Shown here one piece after another: positions 47,901 to 55,941 of a DNA stretch of 64,000 bases. Positions within the stretch are counted from its first letter, which is position 1, and each line of letters begins with the position of its first letter. The notes below the pieces were generated by a model. That model worked only from the letters and a program-made list of their open reading frames with translations. It had not been told where the DNA came from and made no database searches. A program made the position numbers and the translations under genes. The stretch spans positions 32,162 through 96,161 of the forward strand of contig JAAVEA010000007.1 of the NCBI GenBank assembly GCA_014801535.1, written 5' to 3'. The DNA comes from Bacteroides sp. GTDB taxonomy: Bacteria > Bacteroidota > Bacteroidia > Bacteroidales > Muribaculaceae.

Positions 47901-48296
47901 GGTAATGGTTTTTACCGTGAATCCTAAATCATAGCATAATCCAATTGGTTCTTCTCCATCTTCTATTATAAGTTTGGAAAGGCCTGTTCCATCCAGAGAC
48001 CCACTTCCAATCTTCTTCACTGTGTTAGGAACCGTCAGTTCTTCAATCTTAATATTGGAAAATGCATAATTGGAAATTTCTACAAGAGTATACTCTTTAT
48101 CTCCATCTTTCGGATGAGAAGGCAGATCCAGTCTCCAAAAGGAACCGGAGTTTAAACCTTGTGACTGAATTGCACATGTTCTTTCCTCTTCATCGAGAAT
48201 AGCATATGTTATATTCTCATATTCAAAACTATCAGCCAATGAGGAAACGGTTGAAAATAGCAATCCGAGCAAAAAACATATCCATTTTATTTTCAT
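44985..48296 (-). CDS. BspA-type leucine-rich-repeat surface protein
   Basis: About 1103 residues from the ATG at 48296 (MKIKWICFLLGLLFSTVSSL signal peptide); Met codons further upstream would place residues before the signal. The bulk is LRR_5/BspA repeats of about 23 residues with the pattern I-P-x-x-V-x-x-I-G-x-x-A-F-x-G-C-x-x-L. They run from about residue 80 to 960, broken by a non-repeat stretch near 585-640. A bacterial Ig-like domain follows (LTIMPDYGSQVTLNARVYPG), then a C-terminal segment CDINGRRISANLDMLPKGIY that resembles a type IX secretion sorting tail. Likely exported and surface-attached, binding host or microbial ligands. Confidence 0.9.
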   Translation of the reverse strand: MKIKWICFLLGLLFSTVSSLADSFEYENITYAILDEEERTCAIQSQGLNSGSFWRLDLPSHPKDGDKEYTLVEISNYAFSNIKIEELTVPNTVKKIGSGSLDGTGLSKLIIEDGEEPIGLCYDLGFTVKTITDLYMGRDWYVDDAKSFSLFPNVETLILGKYVKNIPSYAFFKAKLNEELILPETLVSIGEKAFFDTQISGDLIIPSSVTSISSDSFSECSNIKRCICPERFRFQMNSLGYMIFYPDYNSQFNEDGCLYSNDKTKLYYVPLKFCGEYELPSSVTSIGDYAFAYCDQVTSVKLPSSLKGLGTGCFEGCSQLSGEFDIPEGVKILNSNTFKDCKRITKIKLHNNISSIQSEAFSGCSSLESMKLPSGIERIYYGLFSGCTSLSEVTLPEGIQSIYPNAFSGCDGLTTINIPESVISLGSGVFKGCSSLNNINIPESVTSIGNSAFQDCGNLREIVLPEGLVNIPQSCFQDCASLNKVTLKGAVAEIGLSTFQGCNDLKDFVISKSLLPALEGDNFSETNYLNTLLTIPENIFIECLSSSWSAFRNLKVGEDISVLFSDGIFDYREFPGDDVNRAVLIKGNYSGLHSANIPDRFTDDKKIRYYITMIAPGAFKGCTNLNSLTFSDRSQIDLIGENAFSGCTGLKSVELPSSLSAISDEAFRDCTSIEYVAMNPNVKKIGEGAFRGCVNLKEINLPENLTLIPRYLFSECVALESVEIPEGVTTISEDAFYHTGLRSLVIPSSVENIGSKAFAECDEIISLELVDSPACVNISNDSFSNASSLKTLKIGRDYTNSPFAGSGIEQLSIGNNVTSINESAYKGCVNLAKLSLGIGLKSISDNAFNGCLALTELVAPPYVSIIGSGAFEEVPLDKICLGNNIESVGDKAFYGSNPQIVAITAQRPPEAFNTTFSDYGGMLLVDGDEDIKDLYDDTDKCWYRFKSSLMIVAERIETDQALTIMPDYGSQVTLNARVYPGNATLPYIFWHSTNQEVATVDNDGVVTFRDNDVVRNTQSEDGEECSIIASTLYNDGPVLKFTVGDTATGINLPHGDDFIGDGAVGSIKEICDINGRRISANLDMLPKGIYIVRTSNGVYKIAK

Positions 48297-48913
48297 AGAT
48301 GTCATAAAGTATTTATAATGTATAATTTTTATTGAAATATCTGCACACAACAAGAGGCCACATCGCCTGTTGTCATTTCCCGGGGCCTACCACAGCCCTT
48401 TATGCCGAACAACAAAACGATATGGCCTCGTAATATGCATCAATACTTACACACCAACACCGCCAGGTCAAAAAGACCACAGCGGGTTGGTCGGTATTAT
48501 TACATACCCGAGCGCATTCGTCTGCAAATTCATGAAACAGATTGCATCGTAAACCGACAACCCGTTTCAAGGCATAAATTTCCAAAGGTGGTAGTTTCGG
48601 GAAATTATGAATCTGCTTAAAACGCATTTTGAAACCTCAGGTTATTCACCTTCGGTTCTCACTCTCCCTTCCTCTGAAGGGAATTATTTCAATGGCAAAA
48701 TTAGTGGTTTGACTCTAATTTTGCAACCCAACGTGCTTGAAATTTGTGCTATTTTGCACATCGACATCAGTACACATCCCTTTTATTATGTACTATTTAA
48801 TGTACTCTTATCGTCTATATATTGTCTTTCAACAATTTACATCTCTTTTTTTTGCATAAAGGCCAAATTCTTATTTTAAATTACAGTTTAAAATATTTTT
48901 TTAATTTTGCACT
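48297..48913. other. 617-base gap without an assigned gene
   Basis: The stretch 48400-48627 has an unbroken minus-strand frame (75 codons, containing KLPPLEIYALKRVVGL and CNLFHEFADECARV). I cannot place it and it has no clear start signal. At 48695-48724 a 10-bp dyad GCAAAATTAG/CTAATTTTGC places TAATTTTG-like -7 boxes on both strands. The rest is AT-rich and unexplained. Confidence 0.4.
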
Positions 48914-50554
48914 ATGAAAAATTTATTCACTTATGTTTTGATTTTAGTCTTTCTGACTATCAGGGTCTCTCCAGCTCATGGAGAGAATCTCTCTTTACAT
49001 CATCTTAAGAAAAAGGTGGTGGAAAATCCTGATTCCGTATTGAATGTGCTGTTCAATCTTGAGAAGGGGGAGAATAAAACAATACCGGTTTATCAAATAG
49101 CATTGCTTAAAAGTATTGCTTATAATGAAAAACGCATGTTCCCGCTTGTAGAGAAATATGCCCGCGAGGCGCTTGCAAACGATTCAATAAATAATAATGA
49201 AGCTGAAAAAATAAATGCCTGGACATTGCTTGCCACCGCTCAAACCTTTTTTGGCAATTATAGTCAGAGCATATCTTCTCTTTCCGAGGCCATGCTGTCG
49301 GCTCGTGCTTCCGGGAATCTGGCTGCGGAGCTGAATATCCTCCTCACCATGGCCAAAACATCATTTGAAATGAACCAAAGACAGAAAGGATATGATTACA
49401 TTGATCAGATTCTCTCTCGCGGAGGTGCATCACGCGATGTTAGAGTTCTTGCAAATGTTTCTTCTGCTTACGGGGTTAAAGTGGTGGAGCTGTTTACAGA
49501 TGACAGATTTGATGACGCCTTGAAGGAAGGGGGTAAACGTCTGGAATTAATCAACAGAATTGATCAACTGGGAGGTGCTCCCGATGGATATACTGACCAA
49601 CAGAGAGCCTATACATATGCAAGATTAGCCTCTTGCGCTCAAAACGCCGGAAAAAAAGAAGAGGCCTTGAACGCATATGAAGCATTCAATAAGACTCAAT
49701 TCGCATCAACACCATTTGGCAGAGCCTACATAATCGATTATCTGATTGGAGCCCAAAAGTGGGACAAAGTGCTTGCCGCTACATCTCCTCTATACCCTTT
49801 CCTGACTAATGGTGATACGATTAATGAAGACTATCGCAGCCTGTTGAGATCGGATGCGGTGGCTATGGCCGGTCTGGGGAATTATAAGGAGGCATATGCA
49901 CTTTCGCTGCGGGAAAGCGCTATCAGAGACAGTCTCTACAACAGAGAAAACACTTTAAGAGCAAATGAAATGGCTTCAATATTTGCTCTTAACGAAATGG
50001 AAATGAATTTAACCAATGCCAGAAACTCTCTACAGAAAAGGAAGATTTTTTCAGGCTTTGCCCTTGCGCTCGCTATTCTTGCTTTTATCATCATTTTCCT
50101 TCTTTTCAGAGCTTATAGGAAATCGGTGAGAGAACAAAAAATAGCTGCCAGTCGCGTTGATGAAATGATTGAACTGAATAGTATAAAAGATAATCTGAAA
50201 GATTCTGACCGAGAGAATATGGATATGTTTGCCGAGATGCAGACTAAGATTCTTAACAGCAATATTTTTAAGGATCCCGGCTTTAATCGGGAAAGCATAA
50301 TCACCTGCAGCGGTTTGCCGAGGACTAAGGTAATCTCCCTGATCGAACATTATACAGGTCTTTCCATAAATGATTACATAAACAAACTCAGAGTGGAACA
50401 TTCGGTAAAACTTATTCAGGAACATCCTGACTGGACCATTGATGCAATTGCCGAAGAATGCGGATATGTGCGCCGGGCCACATATTACAGTCATTTCAAT
50501 AAATTTTTCGGAATTACACCGGCTCAATACAGAAAACAGAAAAAAGATAAATAA
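48914..50554 (+). CDS. membrane-bound TPR/AraC-type regulator
   Basis: 546 residues. Signal peptide (MKNLFTYVLILVFLTIRV), then about 330 residues of helical TPR-like repeats that should lie in the periplasm, a membrane segment near 380-400 (FSGFALALAILAFIIIFLLF), a short linker, and a cytoplasmic AraC-type HTH (KVISLIEHYTGLSINDYINK, then CGYVRRATYYSHFNKFFGI). This is a one-component layout common in Bacteroidetes for sensing outside signals. TAATTTTG ends 4 bases before the ATG, so the mRNA may be leaderless. Target unknown. Confidence 0.85.
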   Translation: MKNLFTYVLILVFLTIRVSPAHGENLSLHHLKKKVVENPDSVLNVLFNLEKGENKTIPVYQIALLKSIAYNEKRMFPLVEKYAREALANDSINNNEAEKINAWTLLATAQTFFGNYSQSISSLSEAMLSARASGNLAAELNILLTMAKTSFEMNQRQKGYDYIDQILSRGGASRDVRVLANVSSAYGVKVVELFTDDRFDDALKEGGKRLELINRIDQLGGAPDGYTDQQRAYTYARLASCAQNAGKKEEALNAYEAFNKTQFASTPFGRAYIIDYLIGAQKWDKVLAATSPLYPFLTNGDTINEDYRSLLRSDAVAMAGLGNYKEAYALSLRESAIRDSLYNRENTLRANEMASIFALNEMEMNLTNARNSLQKRKIFSGFALALAILAFIIIFLLFRAYRKSVREQKIAASRVDEMIELNSIKDNLKDSDRENMDMFAEMQTKILNSNIFKDPGFNRESIITCSGLPRTKVISLIEHYTGLSINDYINKLRVEHSVKLIQEHPDWTIDAIAEECGYVRRATYYSHFNKFFGITPAQYRKQKKDK

Positions 50555-50560
50555 GGCTCC

Positions 50561-50622
50561 ATACAATAAAAGCAAGCATCCCTGAATTGTTAACAATTCA
50601 GGGATGCTTGCTTTTATTGTAT
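50561..50622. terminator. 62-bp perfect palindrome, bidirectional terminator
   Basis: Both 31-base arms (50561-50591 and 50592-50622) are exact reverse complements with no spacer. The GC-containing core GCAAGCATCCCTGAATTG is flanked by AATAAAA/TTTTATT. It starts 6 bases after the AraC-type gene stop and faces the convergent typA, so it should terminate both. Confidence 0.75.
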
Positions 50623-50731
50623 AACTTATCTCGACTTTCACCTCAAAGCGGCTTCGCGCCTGCCGGAGGAAGATTGTCCTTTCATATTATAAAACAATCT
50701 TCTCCCTTGTTGGTTCATTTCGCTATAGCAA

Positions 50732-52528
50732 TTATCTGTTTGCCCGTTTACGTTCGTTTTCGTCAAGAATGATCTTGCGCAGACGAATATGATTGGGAGT
50801 CACCTCAACGTATTCATCTTCCTTGATATATTCCAATGCCTCTTCGAGTGAGAAAATAACAGGGGGCACAATCCTGGCCTTGTCATCTGCCCCGGAAGCA
50901 CGCATGTTGGTGAGTTTTTTAGATTTAGTGACATTCACCACTATATCCTGATCCTTCGCATTCTCTCCAACTACCTGACCCGCATATACCTCTTCCTGTG
51001 GGAAGATAAAGAAACGTCCGCGATCCTGAAGCTTATCAATTGCATAGGCATATGCTGTGCCTGCCTCCATAGCGATGAGCGAACCGTTGGTGCGTCTTTC
51101 TATATCTCCCTTCCATGGCTGATATTCAAGGAAGCGATGCGCCATAATAGCTTCTCCGGCGGTAGCGGTAAGAATGTTGTTACGAAGACCGATTATGCCT
51201 CGCGACGGTATATGGAATTCTATGTCGATCCGGTCATTGCGTGTCTCCATCGATACGATCTCTCCCTTTCGGCGCGTAACAAGATCAACCACCTTCGATG
51301 AATACTCTTCAGGCACATTTATCGATAAGGACTCTATCGGTTCGCATTTAACCCCGTCGATTTCCTTGATGATAACCTGGGGCTGACCTACCTGCAATTC
51401 ATATCCTTCCCTACGCATTGTCTCGATAAGGATTGAAAGATGAAGCACACCGCGTCCGTAAACAATCCATTTATCTTCCATATCCCCCTTCTTGACACGA
51501 AGGGCAAGATTGCGGTCAAGCTCTTTTTCAAGACGGTCGTTTATATGACGAGAGGTCACAAACTTTCCATCTTTTCCGAAAAAGGGTGAGTCATTGATGG
51601 TGAATGTCATTGACATAGTTGGCTCATCGATAGCGATTCTCGGAAGAGGTTCCGGGTTATCAAAAAGTGTGAGCGTATCACCGATCTCAAAGTTTTCGAG
51701 GCCGACGATGGCACATATATCTCCACTTGAAACTTCCGATACTTTCTTGCGTCCCATCCCTTCAAACACATGAAGTTCCTTGATGCGCTGTTTGGTCACA
51801 GTGCCATCTTTTTTACACAATCCGAGTTCCATCCCCTCTCGCAGTGTGCCGCGATGCACTCTTCCCACGGCAATTCGCCCTACATAACTGCTATAGTCAA
51901 GACTGGTTATGAGAAGCTGAGGATCCCCTTCGAGTTGTTCGGGTGCCGGAATATATTCTATTATTGCATCAAGCACTGCAGTAATGTCTTCCGTAGGCTT
52001 ACGCCAGTCGGTCGACATCCAATTCTGTTTTGCCGATCCATAGATTGTAGGGAAATCAAGCTGATCTTCGGTGGCATCCAGATTGAACATCAGATCGAAC
52101 ACCATTTCATTCACTTCATCAGGACGACAGTTAGGCTTATCAACTTTATTTACCACCACAACCGGCTTCAATCCCATCTGAATGGCTTTCTGCAAAACGA
52201 AACGGGTCTGAGGCATCGGTCCTTCAAAAGCATCAACAAGCAGCAGACATCCATCGGCCATGTTAAGCACTCGCTCCACCTCTCCTCCGAAGTCGGCGTG
52301 TCCCGGAGTATCGATTATATTGATCTTAGTGCCTTTGTAATTAATCGATACATTCTTTGAAAGGATTGTTATACCTCGTTCTCTCTCAAGATCGTTGTTA
52401 TCAAGAATTAATTCACCGGTCGATTGGTTCTCTCTGAAAAGATGGCCGGCAAGAAGCATCTTATCAACAAGTGTTGTCTTGCCATGGTCAACGTGTGCGA
52501 TAATCGCAATATTTCTGATGTCCTGCAT
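50732..52528 (-). CDS. typA: ribosome-associated GTPase TypA/BipA
   Basis: 598 residues. Translation-factor GTPase with [31 protein letters not shown] and [14 protein letters not shown], plus the BipA C-terminal domain ([38 protein letters not shown]). It helps 50S assembly and growth under stress. Length is standard. A -7 element TAATTTTG lies at 52578-52571, about 45 bases before the ATG, with a weak -33 box. Confidence 0.97.
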   Translation of the reverse strand: MQDIRNIAIIAHVDHGKTTLVDKMLLAGHLFRENQSTGELILDNNDLERERGITILSKNVSINYKGTKINIIDTPGHADFGGEVERVLNMADGCLLLVDAFEGPMPQTRFVLQKAIQMGLKPVVVVNKVDKPNCRPDEVNEMVFDLMFNLDATEDQLDFPTIYGSAKQNWMSTDWRKPTEDITAVLDAIIEYIPAPEQLEGDPQLLITSLDYSSYVGRIAVGRVHRGTLREGMELGLCKKDGTVTKQRIKELHVFEGMGRKKVSEVSSGDICAIVGLENFEIGDTLTLFDNPEPLPRIAIDEPTMSMTFTINDSPFFGKDGKFVTSRHINDRLEKELDRNLALRVKKGDMEDKWIVYGRGVLHLSILIETMRREGYELQVGQPQVIIKEIDGVKCEPIESLSINVPEEYSSKVVDLVTRRKGEIVSMETRNDRIDIEFHIPSRGIIGLRNNILTATAGEAIMAHRFLEYQPWKGDIERRTNGSLIAMEAGTAYAYAIDKLQDRGRFFIFPQEEVYAGQVVGENAKDQDIVVNVTKSKKLTNMRASGADDKARIVPPVIFSLEEALEYIKEDEYVEVTPNHIRLRKIILDENERKRANR

Positions 52529-52747
52529 TGGATTATTCTTTCATTTTATATTTTTATCCCTTTGAACGCGCAAAATTACTAAAAAGTTACGACATGTACG
52601 CTATATTATATGTTATAAAACACGTTTTTACACGGTGAAATAATAAAATTTATTTTAGCTCAATTGCCTTGGAGTGTGTTTGGAATCAACCGACTTTAGC
52701 TCAAAGAAGATTACAGAGGGAATTTTCAAAGTGTGAATTCTTATCTT

Positions 52748-52945
52748 ATAAGTAGCTACTAAGAATTAATGAACAGATAAAACGAAGTTATTTTTGAGTA
52801 GCTTTTGCCGCAGAAGTAAGGAGCATACTTTCGTATGCGACTGAATGATAAGGTAAAAGATACCCAAAAGAACGAGTTTTAACGTTCAAGATTCTTTCAT
52901 CTTCTTAGTGAAGCATATATCGATTAATTTTTAGTAGCTACTTAT
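52748..52945. mobile_element. 198-bp MITE with 23-bp terminal inverted repeats
   Basis: Ends 52748-52770 and 52923-52945 are inverted copies (ATAAGTAGCTACTAA, then one mismatch, then AATTAAT; 22 of 23 match). No coding capacity. The hairpin GGAGCATAC-TTTC-GTATGC begins at 52820, 72 bases from the left end, inside a longer stem with CTTTTGCC at 52802-52809 and GGTAAAAG at 52852-52859. Layout and parts of the sequence match the ends of the element at 34361-35229. No clear target-site duplication was found. Confidence 0.75.
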
Positions 52946-52947
52946 CT

Positions 52948-53298
52948 CTATATCGGATCTGACAGATAATCTCTTGGAGGAGCTTTTTCCTGCTTTTTCT
53001 TTTCGGAATTTTTATTTGATTTCCGCGTAGTCCTCTTTTTCTCTCTGTTCTCGCTTTTCGATTGTCTCTTTTTCCTTTCCCTTTTTTCCTTGGTTGAATC
53101 AAAAGCCCTCTCCTCATCTGTTGATTCTTTATCCGAATCCACACTGTCTGAGGCGAGTATTATTGTTTTCACAACCTCTTCAGAGGCCTCCGAACCCCGT
53201 TCCCTACGATTCCATAGAAACGAACCTCCACAAATAAGAAGAGCCACGAGCGCGATTGCCGTGGCTCCTATACGTTCATCTTTCGATAGCCTTTTCAT
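52948..53298 (-). CDS. small basic membrane-anchored protein, unknown
   Basis: 116 residues from ATG 53298, which overlaps the choloylglycine hydrolase stop by one base (TGATG). One membrane helix near the N-terminus (IGATAIALVALLICGGSFLW), followed by an acidic stretch and then a Lys/Arg/Glu-rich low-complexity tail (KEKRERKKRQSKSENREKKR). It ends 3 bases from the MITE end. No domain recognised. Charge alternation suggests a coiled or disordered periplasmic tail. Confidence 0.65.
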   Translation of the reverse strand: MKRLSKDERIGATAIALVALLICGGSFLWNRRERGSEASEEVVKTIILASDSVDSDKESTDEERAFDSTKEKRERKKRQSKSENREKKRTTRKSNKNSEKKKQEKAPPRDYLSDPI

Positions 53299-54353
53299 CA
53301 ATACATAGGTGTAAATCCTTCTGATTTTTTCATAGCCTTAGTTGCATCTCCTACAAGCAACACAGACTCCTTTGCCGAAGTGTCAAGCTTCAGAATAGGA
53401 GCACCCTCCTTGAGATTCACTTTATTAAGATCTACATAATAATAGCCGGGATTGGTGACTATATCGAAGTAATATCTCAAGTCTCTTGTATCTGCATAAC
53501 TTCTCCACTGGGTGCTGCTGAGATTAGGCGCCCCTTCGATTTCATATGTGTAAGGCACAGACGAATTCATCAGCACACTGCGAGCTATTGACACTCCAAG
53601 ATCTGTGTCACCCACAGGCTTAACATGATGAGCGAAATAATTGGCTCTTACACATCGGTCCGGACTTGAAACAGTGCCCGGAAGCATATTCTTACCTCCG
53701 ATCTTATCCCAGTAGTCTATGATAGCCTTCATGTCAGGCCATTGGGGATCGTTGGTCATAGCACGGTAGTCTCCCATATCGTATACACGCACCTTACCGT
53801 GATCAAATTCGAAAATCACACTCTTTCCCGTGGCATCTGTCACTCCCCAATGTAACTGCGAGACAGTGCCTTCATCAAATGTTGCACCGCCTATATTGAA
53901 ATCCTGTTTTTCCAGCACGGCCACTACTTCATCGGTTGTAGCATTCATATCGAGCAACCAACCCACGAACATTGCCATCGACATTGGAGGACGTTTGGCT
54001 GTCTCCTCGTTTCCATAAACAGTGCCCTTGCAGAACAGTCCGTTAATCACCAAACCCTTCTCATTCATACCTTCCGTGATACCTCCGTCGTATCCCACAG
54101 CATATACCGCACCATATTTGGATGTCCAGCTGATCGCTCCGGGCTGATCGCTGCTTACTTTCTTTACTCCGCGCGGATATACGTAGAGATTTGTGGGTAT
54201 TGGCGTTTTCCAATCAAGCGAACGGGCAACTACAAACAGGCTGTCTGTGCCTTGATAAAGAATACGGGAACATGCATCAGCCTCCTGACTGATCCCTGCA
54301 ATCGCTGAGAGTGCCAAGGCGGCACCTCCTATAAGTTTAGTGACTTTACGCAT
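53298..54353 (-). CDS. cbh: choloylglycine hydrolase family amidase (bile salt hydrolase or penicillin V acylase-like)
   Basis: 351 residues from ATG 54353; upstream Met codons would put extra residues before the signal peptide (MRKVTKLIGGAALALSAIAG). Cleavage after ...EADA leaves an N-terminal Cys (CSRILYQG), the Ntn nucleophile. Other family residues: ARSLDWKTP (Arg and Asp), GMNEKGLVINGLF (Asn region), FNIGGATFDEGT and an Arg in SPDRCVRANYF. The enzyme should work in the periplasm. Whether it cuts bile salts, N-acyl lipids or penicillin V cannot be decided from sequence. Confidence 0.88.
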   Translation of the reverse strand: MRKVTKLIGGAALALSAIAGISQEADACSRILYQGTDSLFVVARSLDWKTPIPTNLYVYPRGVKKVSSDQPGAISWTSKYGAVYAVGYDGGITEGMNEKGLVINGLFCKGTVYGNEETAKRPPMSMAMFVGWLLDMNATTDEVVAVLEKQDFNIGGATFDEGTVSQLHWGVTDATGKSVIFEFDHGKVRVYDMGDYRAMTNDPQWPDMKAIIDYWDKIGGKNMLPGTVSSPDRCVRANYFAHHVKPVGDTDLGVSIARSVLMNSSVPYTYEIEGAPNLSSTQWRSYADTRDLRYYFDIVTNPGYYYVDLNKVNLKEGAPILKLDTSAKESVLLVGDATKAMKKSEGFTPMY

Positions 54354-54421
54354 AGTGAATCTGTATTTCCTTTGTTTACTTTCTCTTAATAACAAACTCA
54401 CTGCAAGTAGGTTCAAAAGAC

Positions 54422-55399
54422 TCAATTACGTGCATCTGCGGGTTCTTCCATTCTGCCGGGTCCAGGGATGGTATATATGGCGGATAGAGAGAAGGATATC
54501 GGAGAATTCGCGCCATACCCGGGAATGAACCACGGATTCGAAAGTGAATTGGAGATGGTCTTGAATTTGAAATGATATCTCAGACTCCAACCCAACGAAA
54601 AGTTCTTTACAATTTTCACTTTTATTCCGGCCAACGCTTCTCCATAAAATGCATGACCGCTCAACCCTTTGAGATTAAGAGTTTGCTGCTCACCCCAATA
54701 GTCACTACCGATGGATACATCGTTGACCTCATAGGAGAAATTCGAGTAGCCTGCACGCAATCCGAAGAAACATTGATAGTCTGAATTGCTTTTATAGAGG
54801 AAATTGTAATTTATACCGATCTTGGTATAAAATGATGGTTTTGTTTTATATGAAAAATTTAAATTCTCCGGAGTGGAATTTGCAAAACCTAAACCGGCTT
54901 CAATCACCGGAAAGAACCAGTTGTGAAGTGAAACGTCGGCCCAAACATCGAAACTGCCATATGATTGACCCGCAGCCATAAGTATCGCGTCTGCAAAATT
55001 AGCTCCTATGCTTACTCCATTATAAAGCGGGTAAACCGGCTTTGATTTAGGCTTCGTCACAGTGTCAAGGGTTGCAAGGAACATCACAGGCTCTGGCAGC
55101 GGATCACCATGCTTGTCATAATAGTGCATCACAACCGTAGGTTTCTGATCATCAATATCTACAGGTGTGATGGTGCGGTTCGGGCGTTGCACTGGCCCAC
55201 TGGCCACGCTGTCTGCCGAGGCTTCCGATACTGTAAGAGAGTCGTTGGCCACACTGTCGGTAAAAAGATCCTCTATTCCCATATTGTCCGGCTTCTCCAT
55301 AGGATCAGTGGCTTGGGCCTGAGCACTCGGGTGTATCGTCATCACCGACACAACCATAAATGCAATCAAGGACAATATGACATATATGCTTCTTCTCAT
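54422..55399 (-). CDS. DUF6048 outer-membrane barrel-like protein
   Basis: 325 residues from ATG 55399 (MRRSIYVILSLIAFMVVSVM signal). Residues 40-130 are a low-complexity Ser/Asp/Pro region. The C-terminal 200 residues alternate like a small beta barrel (PLYNGVSIGANFADAILMA, FFGLRAGYSNFSYEV, LGWSLRYHFKFKT), ending ISFSLSAIYTIPG. DUF6048 genes usually neighbour DUF6452 genes, as here (1-base gap). Function unknown. Confidence 0.75.
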   Translation of the reverse strand: MRRSIYVILSLIAFMVVSVMTIHPSAQAQATDPMEKPDNMGIEDLFTDSVANDSLTVSEASADSVASGPVQRPNRTITPVDIDDQKPTVVMHYYDKHGDPLPEPVMFLATLDTVTKPKSKPVYPLYNGVSIGANFADAILMAAGQSYGSFDVWADVSLHNWFFPVIEAGLGFANSTPENLNFSYKTKPSFYTKIGINYNFLYKSNSDYQCFFGLRAGYSNFSYEVNDVSIGSDYWGEQQTLNLKGLSGHAFYGEALAGIKVKIVKNFSLGWSLRYHFKFKTISNSLSNPWFIPGYGANSPISFSLSAIYTIPGPGRMEEPADARN

Positions 55400-55400
55400 T

Positions 55401-55940
55401 TTAATCTTCAGAAATGTCCGGTGTCTCTCCGGTGTTGAAATATATCTGAATATTCTCCATATCAGCATTGGTGATTCTACCACCGGGCACAACTACAGAA
55501 TCGATCAGTAAACCGGTGTTACGTATGTCTTGAATCGTATACACATAGCTCGCCCCACAGGCAGCCGATACGAATCGGGCCTCCCTGGAATAGACAAATG
55601 TAACGGTATCAGCTATATCATAAGGTTCATAAGCCTTGTTGATGAGTTTGAACACATATGATGTCGTATCGGAATCTATTCTGAATGGAAGATAAAGGTT
55701 CGATACAGCACGGCTTCCCGTCGACAAAATCGAGTCGCCGGGGGCTCCTATACCGTATACCCTTAACGAATCAATACTTATGGCGGTCATCTCCCCTTCC
55801 ATAACTCCATAAAAACCGGCATACGGAAGCGCGTTCCGGTTTTCGTAACATTCTTCAGTGGAGCATCCCGTGATAACCCCGACTGAAACAATACCTGCCG
55901 TAGCCAACAGAGAGACCGCTCTTTTCTTTTTCCCTGTCAT
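55401..55940 (-). CDS. DUF6452 lipoprotein
   Basis: 179 residues from ATG 55940. N-terminal signal with lipobox (VSVGVITGC), then CYENRNALPYAGFYG near the mature start and a beta-rich domain with PFRIDSDTTSYVFKL and VTFVYSREARFVSAACG. A start 18 bases earlier would overlap the preceding glycosyltransferase. The gap to that gene is 1 base and to DUF6048 1 base, a tight operon. Probable surface or periplasmic partner of the DUF6048 barrel. Confidence 0.75.
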   Translation of the reverse strand: MTGKKKRAVSLLATAGIVSVGVITGCSTEECYENRNALPYAGFYGVMEGEMTAISIDSLRVYGIGAPGDSILSTGSRAVSNLYLPFRIDSDTTSYVFKLINKAYEPYDIADTVTFVYSREARFVSAACGASYVYTIQDIRNTGLLIDSVVVPGGRITNADMENIQIYFNTGETPDISED

Positions 55941-55941
55941 A

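Noticed and set aside
44985..48296. CRISPR-like periodicity
   Set aside because: The regular spacing comes from protein-level LRR repeats of about 69 bases without identical DNA repeats. No CRISPR array or cas gene is present in the window.
48607..48879. 90-codon plus-strand frame
   Set aside because: Ends in AT-rich hydrophobic translation with no ribosome site or homology that I recognise.
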